Part shown: positions 36,181-47,116 of the stretch, piece after piece | Numbering within the stretch: position 1 is the first letter of the stretch | How the letters are laid out: the number at the start of each line of letters is the position of its first letter | NCBI GenBank assembly: GCA_006535965.1 | Contig: QEAR01000086.1 | Location: 27,767-91,766 of the forward strand | DNA from: Spizellomyces sp. 'palustris' | Lineage: Eukaryota; Chytridiomycota; Chytridiomycetes; Spizellomycetales; Spizellomycetaceae | DNA: 64,000 bases | Reading direction: 5' to 3' | Position numbers and translations under genes: made by a program | Notes under the pieces: generated by a model | Database searches by the model: none | Told to the model about the DNA's origin: nothing | The model's input: the letters and a program-made list of their open reading frames with translations, nothing else

Positions 36181-37764
36181 TTATTCTTCATCATCCCCCT
36201 CACCAACCCGCCCAACAACACCCACAACACCCGTCAAAACCCTCCGTACACCCTCTCTCCACGTTTGAATGTCACCAAACTCACAAGCATCGACAGACCA
36301 TGAATCATCAGCAGCATAGGACACCCATCCAAGGGAATTGATGTAGTCGATAAAAGATGCGATGCGGGTTTCGCCTGCTCGGATTTTAGCGATTTGGGGG
36401 GGTTTGTACATTTTGGAGAGGAAGGTGGAGGGGAGGGGGGTGTGGTGTTTTAGGGGAGTGTTGAGGCGGCGGTGGAGGCGGCGGGGACGAGGCGGGGAAG
36501 AGTCATCGGGGAGAGAGTCGTCGGGGACGGGGTGTTGGAGGCGGGGATCGGTGATGTTGGGTGGGGCGATGGAGGAAGAGTAGTTGTAGCACTTTGGAGT
36601 ATTTGAGATATTGAAAAAGGAAAACAAAACAAAAAAAAAAAATACCATCAGAACTTTGATTCATCAGAAAAAAAAAAAAAAAAAACTCACCAACAACCCA
36701 TTCGCACCCCCCTCCGTCAAAAACGTATCGGCAACCACCACATCAGGAACCATTCCAAGGTACCGCATGACATCCCTCACACTCGCATCATTGGCATCCG
36801 GAGTATCCGAATCAACATTCCCAGTAAAGGTGGTATTCACATCCGGATGAGCCATTTGCCAAATCAACCACCACCGATCCAAATTCGCATGATGGAGCCA
36901 AAAGATGGGGTCATTGACTGATGTGCCCAACCCAGATAAATCCCCTCCAAAGGAATTATGAACGTTATTATGGGGGTGGGCTTCCAGTGTTCTTCGAAAG
37001 GCGTCAAAAGTGGCGTGTCCAGCGATCCATTCCATTTCAATGGGGCTGTATTGGGCACCTAGCATGTCGCCATCCGTCTCGCTTGCATTGGGGCCACTGC
37101 GGAATTGGCGTTGGAGGCAGTGAGGGGTCGGAAAGACGGCAGTCGAGTTTGCGAATACGCCTGTTGTGAGGCAGTAATTGGAGGATGGGGATCCATTGCC
37201 GCCAAAGTAGGCTCGGGTGAGGAGGGGGGAGAGGTGGGGGGATTGGGAGTCGTAGGACCAGTCCCAGTATGGAATGGGGCCCGTGTAGTTGCAGACGACC
37301 GTCAAGGCGTGTTCGTAGATGCCGAGAAAGATGCGGTGCCAAGGGAGAAAGGCTGCCTGCCATTGTTGCAGAGATTTGAAAAATGAGAAAAATATCCAAA
37401 AAAAAAAATAGCCCCCCATCATCAATATATACAGCTTTTATTCAAACGACGAGATTCCCAATTATGTACCTACCGTATTATGAGCTGCAGGCACATTTTG
37501 CAAATGAACATGAACGAAATCATCATACACGGAGCGACTCTCGGGAACTCGCAGCAAGCTAGGAGTCGTCCGTAAACACACGACAGCCGACAAGTAGGCA
37601 CCCCGCTCGTGTTGTGTTAATTCGCGAAACTCTTTGCGGACCTTTACTGTGTTGCATGAAAAGTGAGGCCATAGGATGGATTGAGACCGCGGTGGCGGTT
37701 CCTGACGGGAGGGTTGAGCGAGGAGGATAGGGATGAGCGTTGTGAGCAAGAGAATCAAGAGCAT
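36181..37764 (-). CDS. Secreted tyrosinase (type-3 copper oxidase)
   Basis: Three exons: 37764-37474, 37356-36691 and 36591-36181, giving 455 residues. The start at 37764 is the first ATG; the frame extends to a GTG at 37806, which I reject. The signal peptide is MLLILLLTTLIPILLAQ. The CuA site contains FVHVH (His85/87), AAHNT (His95) and FLPWHRIFLGIYEH (His104). The CuB site contains HNNVHNSFGG and NDPIFWLHHANLDRWW. It oxidises monophenols or diphenols to quinones, as in melanin synthesis. The last 135 residues start CYNYSSS and form a Ser/Pro-rich C-terminal region after the catalytic domain. Both introns contain long homopolymer T runs (coding strand), one of about 19 T directly after the donor. 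Confidence 0.92.
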
Positions 37765-38355
37765 AATGATATTTAAAAAGTGTGTTTTGTTGTTTTTTGG
37801 ACACACTCTCTCCCCGCTCAGAAAGGACGTATAGAAACTATGAACCGGGTTTCACGCTTCAACAAGGCTGGAGGAGGCGGCCTTGCTTTTTTTTTTTGAC
37901 ATGACCTCTTTTTTGTATATTCTAGAATGCTACTAGTTAACCCTTCCTTGCTTTGATGGGTTGCGATTGGGTAAATGGCAATGATGATGCGCATGTTTAG
38001 AACGGAAGATTCCTTTTTCAAAATTGGAGGGAAAAACAACAAGAAAGCCCCCCCACATACCTTGTTTCCTTACCAATGACATGATTTTGATCTAATAAAC
38101 ACCACTACAAGATGGGCGAAGCAAATCAAAAGAACGTGTATCCCTTACCACACAACCAAAGGTAGTAATAAAACAATGACGAATGTGAGGATGTGATGGA
38201 ACAGGAAATTGACATGTCCCTACTGCCAAGGACAAGGACGCCTGCTCCCTTACCTGTAAACAGTACGGGTGTCAAGCCCTCTCCAAAGGGCAAACACATA
38301 GAAAAGGGACACCCGACACACGCGCTGTGTATTCGTCAGCCATTGCCCTTTTGCC

Positions 38356-38373
38356 GTGTGTGTGTGTGTGTGT
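38356..38373. repeat. (GT)9 microsatellite
   Basis: Perfect GT dinucleotide run in the divergent promoter region. Confidence 0.9.
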
Positions 38374-38887
38374 AGAGTTCAAAGAGGGTATGCCCCAACA
38401 ACATGGATGACATTGCCATTAAAAGTTGGAACACTCGCTGAACACTTGTGCTGACATAATTGCTGACACATGTACAATAAATGCACGTGATATGATGAAT
38501 GTTCATGTAACCCGATATGGGAAGCGGCTCGTGGCCTCCATTTGGGGACAACGTGGGAATAAAACGCCATGGCACAATCCAAAAGAGGCACAGCGATACA
38601 AGGAGAGAGGCACAGCAATAGCTCTGTTTGAAGGAAAAGCCATAGCAACAAGAAAAGATAAGACAAAACAACAAGAAGAATTTCCTTTTTTGGGATGTGC
38701 GGCCAACAAGGGAAAGAAAAGTGACTTCACATTCTCCTACACGCACACACAGGGCAATAGGAGGACATTGGGCAAAAGGATTTTGTTTGGAAGAAACGAC
38801 TTGCAGCAGTAGGGAACTGAAAGGCTTTTAGAACGCTTTAACAAGTATTCAAAGAGTCCCATTCCTACTATTAGCATTTCTTTTATT

Positions 38888-38911
38888 TTATTATTATTAT
38901 TATTATTATTA
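38888..38911. repeat. (TTA)n microsatellite
   Basis: About eight TTA units, about 150 bp before the GH26-like start codon. Confidence 0.85.
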
Positions 38912-39061
38912 GTTATCTGTCACTCTCAGGTATTTATTCATACACTCGCAACGACTAGGACTCATTCTCACCTCTTTCTTGTCTATAGTCTCATTGTAGT
39001 GTGTATTGTGTGCATTGTGTGTAGTGTGTGATTTAAAGGAAAACGACAAGGGAGAGAGATA

Positions 39062-40516
39062 ATGGGGTACCAATCACGCCGCCTCTGTTGCGGCATTCTC
39101 TTTTGGCTCAAGACGACATTTGCTGTCGCTCTCGCATTCGCCATCATGGCCGTCCTCTCTCTCCGCGTTTACACAAAGCACAAGGACGCCATGGACGAGC
39201 GAGCAAAGCAGCCCATTAATACGCCCATTGCCATCGATCCCGCTAATCTAGGCTGTCAATCTCAACCTGGCAGTCTCGCAAGGCTCGAGCCCGCTCAAGG
39301 CGTCTTGGTCGGTTATTCGCCCAACTGGAATCCAGATGTGCCCACCACCGTCAACCAGCGATTGGGAAAGCGTGCTGCTGTCTTGTATGTATTTTATCAT
39401 TGTGTCCCAATTATCAATTGTGTGTTTTTGGACAAGGCGCTGACCCGCTTTTTTTTTGTCTTTAGCAATACCTTTATGCGCTTGGTCAATGACCCCGTCA
39501 ACCCGGTGGACCAAAACATGTTGGATTGGCACGCTCAAGAAGTCATCAACGCTGGAGGGATCATGGCCTTGACGCTCGAACCCATTGACATGAAGGGTGT
39601 CACGGACGCCATCATTGATAAAGTTACGGACCATTTCCGGCGCTTGAACGCTGGAGGCTGCCCCATCATTCTTCGCTACGGACACGAAATGAATGGGGAA
39701 TGGACAAACTATGGCTATCGACCCAACACTTTTATCCCTGGTTTTCAGAAAATGGCCACTGCGGTCCGTGCAAAGACCAATTTGACTGGTGAGTAAAAAC
39801 TTGAAAGGCGCATGCGCATTCTGCACACGAAATTTATTATTGTTTTAGCAATGTTGTGGTCGCCCAATGTGGGCGCCATGTATCCGTTTACGGCGACGGC
39901 AGGCGACGGAAGCACTTGGCAGACGGCGGATGCAGCCAACTTGGCCCTCCTCGACACAAACGGCAACGGCATTGTCGACGCCGGAGACGATCCATACTTG
40001 CCATATTACCCTGGAGATGAATTTGTGGACTGGGTCGGCCTCAGCTTGTACTATTACCAAGACACTGCTCCCAATGCCGTCCCTCAAGCCACCTTTTTCG
40101 ACGACTATTTAGAGGGCCGAAACTTGGTGGCGTATGGAGCAGATGCCAGCGTCAATTTGGCCCTGCGCAACTTTTACCAGCGATTTGCCGTGGAAAAGAA
40201 TAAACCCATGGCTCTATCAGAGTCGGGGGCCGGGTACCTCATGAACCAAGCAGGTGCAACCGAACTGGCCGTCAAGCAAGGCTGGTGGGAACAAACCCTC
40301 AACACTGCGACTCTTGCGCGTTTACCGCAACTCAAACTGATTATCAACTTTGAGGAACAAAAGAATGAGGCCGCCTATGTCAAAAACTGGGCCGTCACTA
40401 CCAAACCAGACGTTTTGGCTGCATACAATGCGCACCTCTCACAAGTGGATTCGTCTCTGTTGTGGGCCAACAAGTTGGGTGTGAGCTGCGATGGATCGCT
40501 CAAGACGAATGCTTAG
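39062..40516 (+). CDS. Membrane-anchored GH26-like glycoside hydrolase
   Basis: Three exons: 39062-39384, 39466-39788 and 39849-40516, giving 437 residues. A short basic cytosolic head precedes one helix (residues about 14-31, FAVALAFAIMAVLSL), so the enzyme domain faces outward as a type II protein. The domain starts around VLVGYSPNWN. It has ILRYGHEMNGEW with the likely acid/base Glu182, and MALSESGAG with the likely nucleophile Glu340, matching clan GH-A family 26. VDWVGLSLYYYQ is another landmark. DTNGNGIVDAGDD resembles a calcium-binding loop. GH26 members cut beta-mannan or related glucans; the substrate here is not determined. A wall-remodelling role is inference from anchoring. Confidence 0.8.
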
Positions 40517-41260
40517 ACTTTATGTTTTTTTTGTTTACATGGACCCGCTAAAGTATCATATCATAGCTTTTATGTGCTTACAAGAGTGTTGTATGTGCGG
40601 GAGGGGGTGTTGAAAGTATATAGGGCTGTAATTTTTTTTGTGTTTTCTTTTTTTCCCTATAGATTATAAAAAGACTAGTCCTTTTTCATTGTCTTTGTAT
40701 ACTTGTGGTTATTGTTGCGTTTGTCATTTTGCCAATGGGTAAATGGGTTGATTGTTTAAAAAACAAAATCGCAAAAACGTGCAAGTGATTTGTGGGAAGC
40801 GCGGATCGAACCCCTCATTAGTAGTTGTTTGGAACGCCTTCGCATAAAAAACGGCGTTTTGGAACACTTCAAGTGTTCTAAACACTGATTGAGGGATGGA
40901 TGGGGGAATTACAAGGTTTAGACTAGTTTTTGTTTCATATTTTCAATTGTTTGTGATCAGTAGCCAGTGTGTACTTTAATTATTCTGGACGGAGGGCGGG
41001 GGGGTGTGACGTGAGGGAGGGATGGGTTTGCGGCCCAATCCAACAAGGGAAACGTCGTATTGAAAGGGAAAGGGCGGGGGGACTTTGGCTTTCTTTGTAT
41101 ACGAGTTTTTTTTTAAGTTGCACTTGAAGGTTTTTTTTTTTGACAAGTTTGTTGAGCTCGTTTTTGGACAACGGGGGAGGGTTATTCTTTTGGGTTGGAC
41201 AAGTTTCCTGTCTGTTCTGTCAGTCTCTCGCACAAACACACAGAGACAATACGTTTAACA
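40517..41260. other. Intergenic with a possible tRNA relic
   Basis: T-rich 3' region of the GH26-like gene, then on the minus strand GAGGGGTTCGATCCGCGC near 40800-40818, which matches a tRNA B-box but has no matching A-box or folding. The minus-strand frames at 40976-41239 are low complexity. Confidence 0.45.
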
Positions 41261-42022
41261 ATGAATCTCGTTGTAACCGTCCTCCTCGTCCTCACCACTA
41301 AAAGTACCTACGCCCACCTTACGGACCTCTTCCTCCTCCCCACACCCAACAACCCTTGCCCAACAACAACACTCTTCAACACAACAATATGCAAAACCAC
41401 CCAACTTGCTCCCAACACCGAAACCCGACTCGGCTGGACAAGCAACACCACTGGCGGAGTGGTATCCCTCTTTTTCGAACCCACACCACAAACCCTAATT
41501 GCATCCAACCTCTCTTCAACGGAAACCACCCTCTTTATCCCCTCCACACCCATCCGAATCGGCGCCTTGTACACACGTAATGGAACGACTGACCCACCAC
41601 TGTACATTACCCTCACACCCCCTTCCTCCACCGTCTCCCATATTGCACTGATCGTAGGCCTATCCTCCATCCTAGCCCTAACAGTCCTCCTCGCAAGTTT
41701 CTTTTGGTGGAGACGACACATTCGACAACAACCAGGCTACGCATCTCGCAAAGTCCAACGAAAACGCGGCATGTCGGCCATACCCGTCTTTGATCGATTC
41801 TGGCCAAAAGATGAGGATACGAGTCCGGTTTTACCCCCTCGCCCGTGTTTCCGACCGAGTCATGATCTTGTGCCTCCTACCCTTTGTCGAACGTTTACGT
41901 GGCAAAAGGATTCTGTTGTTATTTTGGAACGGGGGGAAGGAGGGGATGAGTGTCCTGGTGAGGTTCCTGATGGGTGGGATGAAGAGAGTGGGTTTGGGGA
42001 TGCGAAACCGGTTGTGCATTGA
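41261..42022 (+). CDS. Single-pass type I membrane protein, hypothetical
   Basis: One exon of 253 residues. The ATG at 41261 gives a signal peptide (MNLVVTVLLVLTTKSTYA); the frame upstream opens only with a TTG. The outer part (about 140 residues) is Thr/Pro/Ser-rich with several N-glycosylation sequons and two cysteines near its start. One helix (HIALIVGLSSILALTVLLASFFWW) is followed by a basic stop-transfer (RRHIRQQ). The cytosolic tail has a VLPPRPCFRP motif that could bind SH3 domains. The layout (glycosylated short stalk, helix, Pro-rich tail) resembles small fungal wall sensors, but no family is recognised. Confidence 0.6.
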   Translation: MNLVVTVLLVLTTKSTYAHLTDLFLLPTPNNPCPTTTLFNTTICKTTQLAPNTETRLGWTSNTTGGVVSLFFEPTPQTLIASNLSSTETTLFIPSTPIRIGALYTRNGTTDPPLYITLTPPSSTVSHIALIVGLSSILALTVLLASFFWWRRHIRQQPGYASRKVQRKRGMSAIPVFDRFWPKDEDTSPVLPPRPCFRPSHDLVPPTLCRTFTWQKDSVVILERGEGGDECPGEVPDGWDEESGFGDAKPVVH

Positions 42023-43304
42023 ACGTTTAAAGAACGTTGAAGGAAACAAGGTGTTTGTGTGTTGTATATTTTTGAAATAGTTAATGTTGTATTTATTTTT
42101 TGGTAGGGTTTTTTACACAAGTTTTTAATGCACTGGTATTTGTAGTAGACGGGCCATTTTTATATCATGCAAACCAAAAAGGATTTATCTAAAGATTAAC
42201 TAAACCCACGTACATACGACGATGGATCATGTACTGGTTTGCCGTAAAAGGTTTCCAAATGGTGGTTTTCTTTTTTTTTTTGTGCTCGTTTAGCACCAGA
42301 ATGGTTTCTGAAGTGTGAGGTATGGGTATCCACGTATGTTTTTCTTTTTTAAAACTAGAGTGTTACTTGTTCGCATTTCACCACCCATTACCACAAAATC
42401 CAAAAACATGATTTGCATGTAAAAATGCGAAATGAGATAGTCAAACCCAAAAAGGCTCTATACATGTATTGCAAGTTGTATTTTCACAAAGTGTTTTGGG
42501 AATGTGCTATGCCCAATCATTCGCTGGATTCAGAGTTTTTGGGTGAAATGGCACAACCAGATCTTTTTAAAAATTCAATATCCATACCACCCACCTAACA
42601 ATTAAAACTTGTTGAGCTTTTTGTTTTGGCTCTTTTGGCCCACTTTCAAAAATCCGTTTCTTGAATTCCATGTCTGATTCAAACATTATGGTACCAAAAC
42701 CAAAGTTCATGATCATCCATTTTTCAACTCTCGTCATACAAAACGATGGTGTGTGAACATGAATTGGTTGACTTGTAAGAGTCTGATGGGGATGCTGATA
42801 CGAAAAACGGAAAAGAATAGAATACGATATCGTTGAAAACAGGTGTATGCACAAACGTGGCATCATGTATTCACGCAAAAAGTGTGACCTTGTCTATACC
42901 GTCATCGTTCTGCCTACAAAAGAAATTGCACTGCATTTTAAGAAAAACCACATGATAATGCTATCCAAACTTTAAACAATGCACAGTAGAGTTATACCTG
43001 CCTACCCAAACAGTACCCAAAAAAACAGAAAACCACAAAAACTCTATTCAGTGAAACCCCCCATCAATCAGTATAAAACCCGCGATCGGAACACATACGT
43101 AAGCATCCACGTGACATCCACCTGACGTGCACGAACGGCTGCTGCGCACCCTGCAAAATTACGAACTTGCCATTTTTTGGGAACCCATATTTTTTCCCTT
43201 GTCCTTTTTGAATTTTGTTTTTTTCTTGAGCCATATCTTTTGCAACGACAAAGGAAGCTTTTCTCCATCCCCATCCTGAATGTAACTCCCCCCTAACAAA
43301 ACAC
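42023..43304. other. Intergenic
   Basis: 1.3 kb of A/T-rich sequence with no supported gene. The minus-strand frames at 42567-42878 and 43064-43381 have no domains and stop-rich neighbours. Confidence 0.5.
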
Positions 43305-44390
43305 ATGCCAAAAACCCTCCCCCCCTCCACCCTAACCCGCCTCCTCCTCCCCTTCCTCCTCGCCTCCCTCCTCCTCAACACAATCTCCCAAATCCTCCCA
43401 ACCCTCTACACTGCTGAAAACATTTACACTCTCTCGTCGTCACCACCACTTGAAGCTCAGACCTATATTTCTCAACACCCGTCTACGACATTGGGGTTTT
43501 GGAAGCAATGTGAAGGGACTTGTGGGGATTTGGATCTCCCTTGTGGACAACAATCTCCTGCCCCCACCACCACCCAAAACCAAAACCAAACCAACAACAA
43601 CAACAACAACAACCTCCAACAATCCTACCAAAAAACCACAACCCACCTCTGCCCAATCTTCAATTCCGCCCGCGTATTAATGGTCCTAGCTCTCTTTGCA
43701 GGTCTCATATCCCTCATCGCGTTCCTCCTAACCTCAACAAACACCTACCAAAACGACATGATTGCAAGATTATTCACAGTCCTAGGCGTCCTCTTCATGA
43801 CACTATGCCAAATCACCTCTCTGGGACTACTACTCGCTTTTAAATCCGATTTGGATTCACTCGGCACCTTATCCGCGAAATTAAATCCCAATGGGTCGAA
43901 TACCCCTGTTGAGGGCGTCAACACTGTTTATGGATTTGGAGTGGGGTTTTGGGTGGTTGTTGCTGCGGTTGTTTGTATTGTTTTGTGTGTGCCTGGTGTT
44001 GGTGTCGCGGCTGGGAGGTTATGGTTTGGACAAGCACGAATTAAAAAAGATGATGGTGGGAAAAAGGGGGATCCGTATCGGCAGTATCCCCCTCCTTCTT
44101 CTTCTTCTTCTTCGTTAAGGACCACACAGAGGGCGTATGGCGTGAATTCGTATTCGTATCCTGTACCCCCCATGACCTCCCTCCCGCTCCCACCCACAAC
44201 AACAACAACGACGTCAAAACACACGTCAACGCCATCGTCGTATGCATCGGCACCCAATACAGTCTTGGTACCAGAGGACAGTTCGTCGTCATCGAGTTTT
44301 TCGGATAGTAAAAGTGGTGGTGACGAGGAATGGAGGAGGAGCTATGAAGTTGGGGATGATAATCAATGGAGACGACAAAGCGTACATTAG
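43305..44390 (+). CDS. Claudin/SUR7-like four-transmembrane protein
   Basis: One exon of 361 residues. TM1 is in the first 25 residues (LLLPFLLASLLLNTI). An outer loop carries LGFWKQCEGTCGDLDLPCG, a W-x-x-C...C pattern as in claudin/PMP22/SUR7 proteins, then a poly-Asn/Gln run from AAC repeats. TM2 (VLMVLALFAGLISLIAFLL), TM3 (LFTVLGVLFMTLCQITSLGLLLAF) and TM4 (FGVGFWVVVAAVVCIVLCVPGVGVAAG) follow. The cytosolic tail of about 120 residues is Ser/Thr/Pro-rich with TTC- and ACA-encoded homopolymers. Fungal relatives organise plasma-membrane domains or sense pH and cell contact. The family call rests on topology and the loop motif, not on strong sequence identity. Confidence 0.6.
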   Translation: MPKTLPPSTLTRLLLPFLLASLLLNTISQILPTLYTAENIYTLSSSPPLEAQTYISQHPSTTLGFWKQCEGTCGDLDLPCGQQSPAPTTTQNQNQTNNNNNNNLQQSYQKTTTHLCPIFNSARVLMVLALFAGLISLIAFLLTSTNTYQNDMIARLFTVLGVLFMTLCQITSLGLLLAFKSDLDSLGTLSAKLNPNGSNTPVEGVNTVYGFGVGFWVVVAAVVCIVLCVPGVGVAAGRLWFGQARIKKDDGGKKGDPYRQYPPPSSSSSSLRTTQRAYGVNSYSYPVPPMTSLPLPPTTTTTTSKHTSTPSSYASAPNTVLVPEDSSSSSSFSDSKSGGDEEWRRSYEVGDDNQWRRQSVH

Positions 44391-44540
44391 AATAATGTTT
44401 TCTTTTTTGGAATAATGTTCATAATAATGTTCATAACTAGTTATAAAACACTTGTGAAAATATAATAATGCATTTCAACAAAACAATCCCCATACAACAA
44501 TATCAAAAAAAAAAAATATCCCAAAGCCAAAAACCTAATT

Positions 44541-47116
44541 TCATTCAATGTGGCTATCCTCATTAAACACATCCACTTCCTCCCTAATCCTCCCTAGAAC
44601 CTCTTCCAACGGCACAAAATCCCCAACAACTGCATTCGCACATTCCTCGAGTTCCATACCACCCACCAACCACGCTCGCAAACTCTTTACAAGTTTATCC
44701 TTTCGAAGCTCCGTCCCACGCCACACTTGACCAAAATCGTGGCGTTCCTCGCGGTGTCGAAATGTCTTGTACGATCGAATTAGCGAAAGCTAGACATAAA
44801 GTAAGCAAAAAACAAAAACAAAACATGATACAAAAACATTTTTGACAACACCGCACCATTTTGTCAAATTCATACTTTTCCAACCCCATCTGACAAATCT
44901 CTTCTTCACCCTGTAACACCGTGTGGAGTTTCCTCGGTATCCGTTTCCGTGGATCGGGGAGGACAAACCAGTTGAGTTGGGACTTTGAGCCCTCAAGTTT
45001 TGGGTCATAGGGACCTATCCAAAACACGGTACGTCAGCAAGTACACAACAAATCAATCCATCGTGTGGGACATACCGCATATGGCACCTAGAAAGGGTCG
45101 ATTCTCTACTGTCGGCGAAACAGACTCGCCTTCTGCAGACTTTATCTCTTGGGCCGTCTGCGCACTACCAGCACACGTACCCCCCACCTTCTCTCCCTCA
45201 TCCTCTTGCGCAAAATGACCATAACAATACCCCTTGAATGCTTCTTGATGGAGATGCTGCGTGGTCAAATCAATATTACTCGGGTCCGTGCTGAAAATGG
45301 GGTGACTATGGTACCACCCCATAATCTGTAATCCCAACGAGTCAGCCAACGATAAGGCCTCCGCCAAGGATTCCTCAGAAGCTTCAACGGTAATCGTGGC
45401 ATCAGCGTCGATTGGTTTACGTTGAGCGGGAAGCGCGGTGCGAATCACGCATTCTTTAAGCAGTACAGTTAGAGTTCTCGCATATACCCTCATCTAGCAA
45501 AAGATCCTACCATTCTTTTCGGCATCATAATGACCTGCCAATAAACCCACCACCTCCGTATCAAGCAAATGCGAATGCAAGTCCATAAGCGCAATGGCTT
45601 TACGATCCACGCGTAAATGGTAGGGTTGACTTCCAGGTTGCCCGTCCCCCGGACTGTTTTTAAAGCTCAAACAAGGCATAAGGTCATATGCGTCTCTAAT
45701 GACCCATGTTCAGGATCAGTCAAAACACAGCGCGCAATGGCAAGACCTTGTAGCGAACTTACTCGGTATATCGTCGACGCGGTTTGCTGGCAGCTTCCCG
45801 ACGTGGTCGATTGCGCGCGTATTCCGTTTTACCGTCTGCCCCCACTTCTATTCCCAAGTCTTCCAGCGAAGCTTGGACTATAGTTGGAGCCAACGTCTTA
45901 TCTACCTCCTGCGTTACACTGGCACCCGATGACTGACACCGTGTACTATAGACCTCTCATTAGTGAAATCTATGACTTTGATCTACAGGAATCGCGCACA
46001 CACCTCGGCGATAAAGGTACGACGGGTTGCTCCTGACTAGCAGAATGCTTCCGGACGAGTTCAACAGCAGGATGGTCGACCGTTTCTGCTTCCTTTCGCA
46101 GTGGGGAATCGGGCGATATCAGCGAGGGATCACGCTTTCGCGCTTTCAAGTACGGTCTTAATGCAGCGCTGTCTGGATTCAATGGCTTTCCGCTGAGAGT
46201 ATACCCTTCCCCACTCTGCTTGACCTAAAAGAGTGTGAGCAAAGTCTAAAACATTACAGTGGCATTTAACATAATGTGACAGCCACCTTGTCCGGAAGAG
46301 GTTTACCATCTAAATACAAGTGAATGAAATGCTTTTGTGCATGCGACTTTACACAGTCTCTGGACCGTGTCTTTATATGCCGCGTCAACTGTTGAGTAGT
46401 GTTAGTCTATTTGTACACAGGCAACGACAAAGCATATGGACATACGTCTTCCCAACCTCGACCAAACGCTTCCAGTCCCTCCAAAAAGAGCTTCTCCTCA
46501 AGATCGGTCCAGCGCCCCTGATTTATGACAGTCACGTTCAAAGTTTGGGTTTTGGTAAGGCTTCCAGAGTTTGGCTGGGCGTTGATTGTCTCTGCTGTTC
46601 CACCCTCCGTGGGCGGTACGTCGGATACCGCGGGATGATCCGAGGGGACTAAAGTCTCAGAGTTCACTATAGGAATCGATGAGACTTGTTCATCTCCTCC
46701 CTTTAATCTCTTTACGACATTCGGTGATGTCTGCTCATCAATTGTTGCTGCGTGAGCTGGATCATCATGCTGTTGAGATGATTTGCGCTTGCGACCGCGT
46801 CCTCGCGATTTTGAAGATGCGGACGACCTGCTTCCGTTTCCACTTGATGTACGGCCACCTTGGAACGCCATCGGTTTAGAGATCCCTCTCTTGCCCGCCA
46901 AAACCATCCTCGATCCATTTCGCCCCCGCTCTTACCTCTCTTGGCAGATTTTTTCAGCTTGCGAGGATCCAAAACAAAATCATCATCGTCCTTGCCGGTA
47001 TTATCAAACGGGTCTTCCCAATAATCCTCATATGCATCGAATTGTTCTTGGAGTTGTCGGGCTATAGCTTCATCCGAGAGCTCTTGCGTCTTTGCCGGGG
47101 CGATGACAGATGTCAT
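44541..47116 (-). CDS. SANT-MPN (JAMM) deubiquitinase, MYSM1-like
   Basis: Nine exons: 47116-46936, 46885-46446, 46388-46287, 46224-46004, 45918-45763, 45695-45511, 45453-45076, 45014-44857 and 44789-44541, giving 689 residues. An N-terminal acidic helix precedes a basic linker, GRGRKRK. A SANT/Myb domain (about 184-232) runs GRWTDLEEKLFLEGLEAFGRGWED, then TRSRDCVKSHAQKHF across an intron. An MPN domain (about 390-560) carries the complete JAMM zinc motif: Glu414 in TEVVGLLAG, and HSHPIFSTDPSNID (His477, His479, Ser487, Asp490). These residues predict an active zinc isopeptidase. Animal MYSM1 removes ubiquitin from histone H2A. I see no SWIRM domain between SANT and MPN, unlike animal MYSM1. 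The gene is convergent with the claudin-like gene. Confidence 0.87.

Larger units (their letters stand above)
37765..39061. other. Divergent promoter region, tyrosinase / GH26-like gene
   Basis: 1.3 kb between two divergently transcribed secretory genes. It holds a (GT)9 microsatellite at 38356-38373 and a (TTA)n run at about 38888-38911. The overlapping frames at 38336-38812 on both strands have no domain and I call none of them. Confidence 0.5.

Noticed and set aside
38426-38812. 128-codon plus-strand frame between tyrosinase and the GH26-like gene
   Set aside because: Overlaps several open frames on the other strand and includes microsatellite flanks; no domain.
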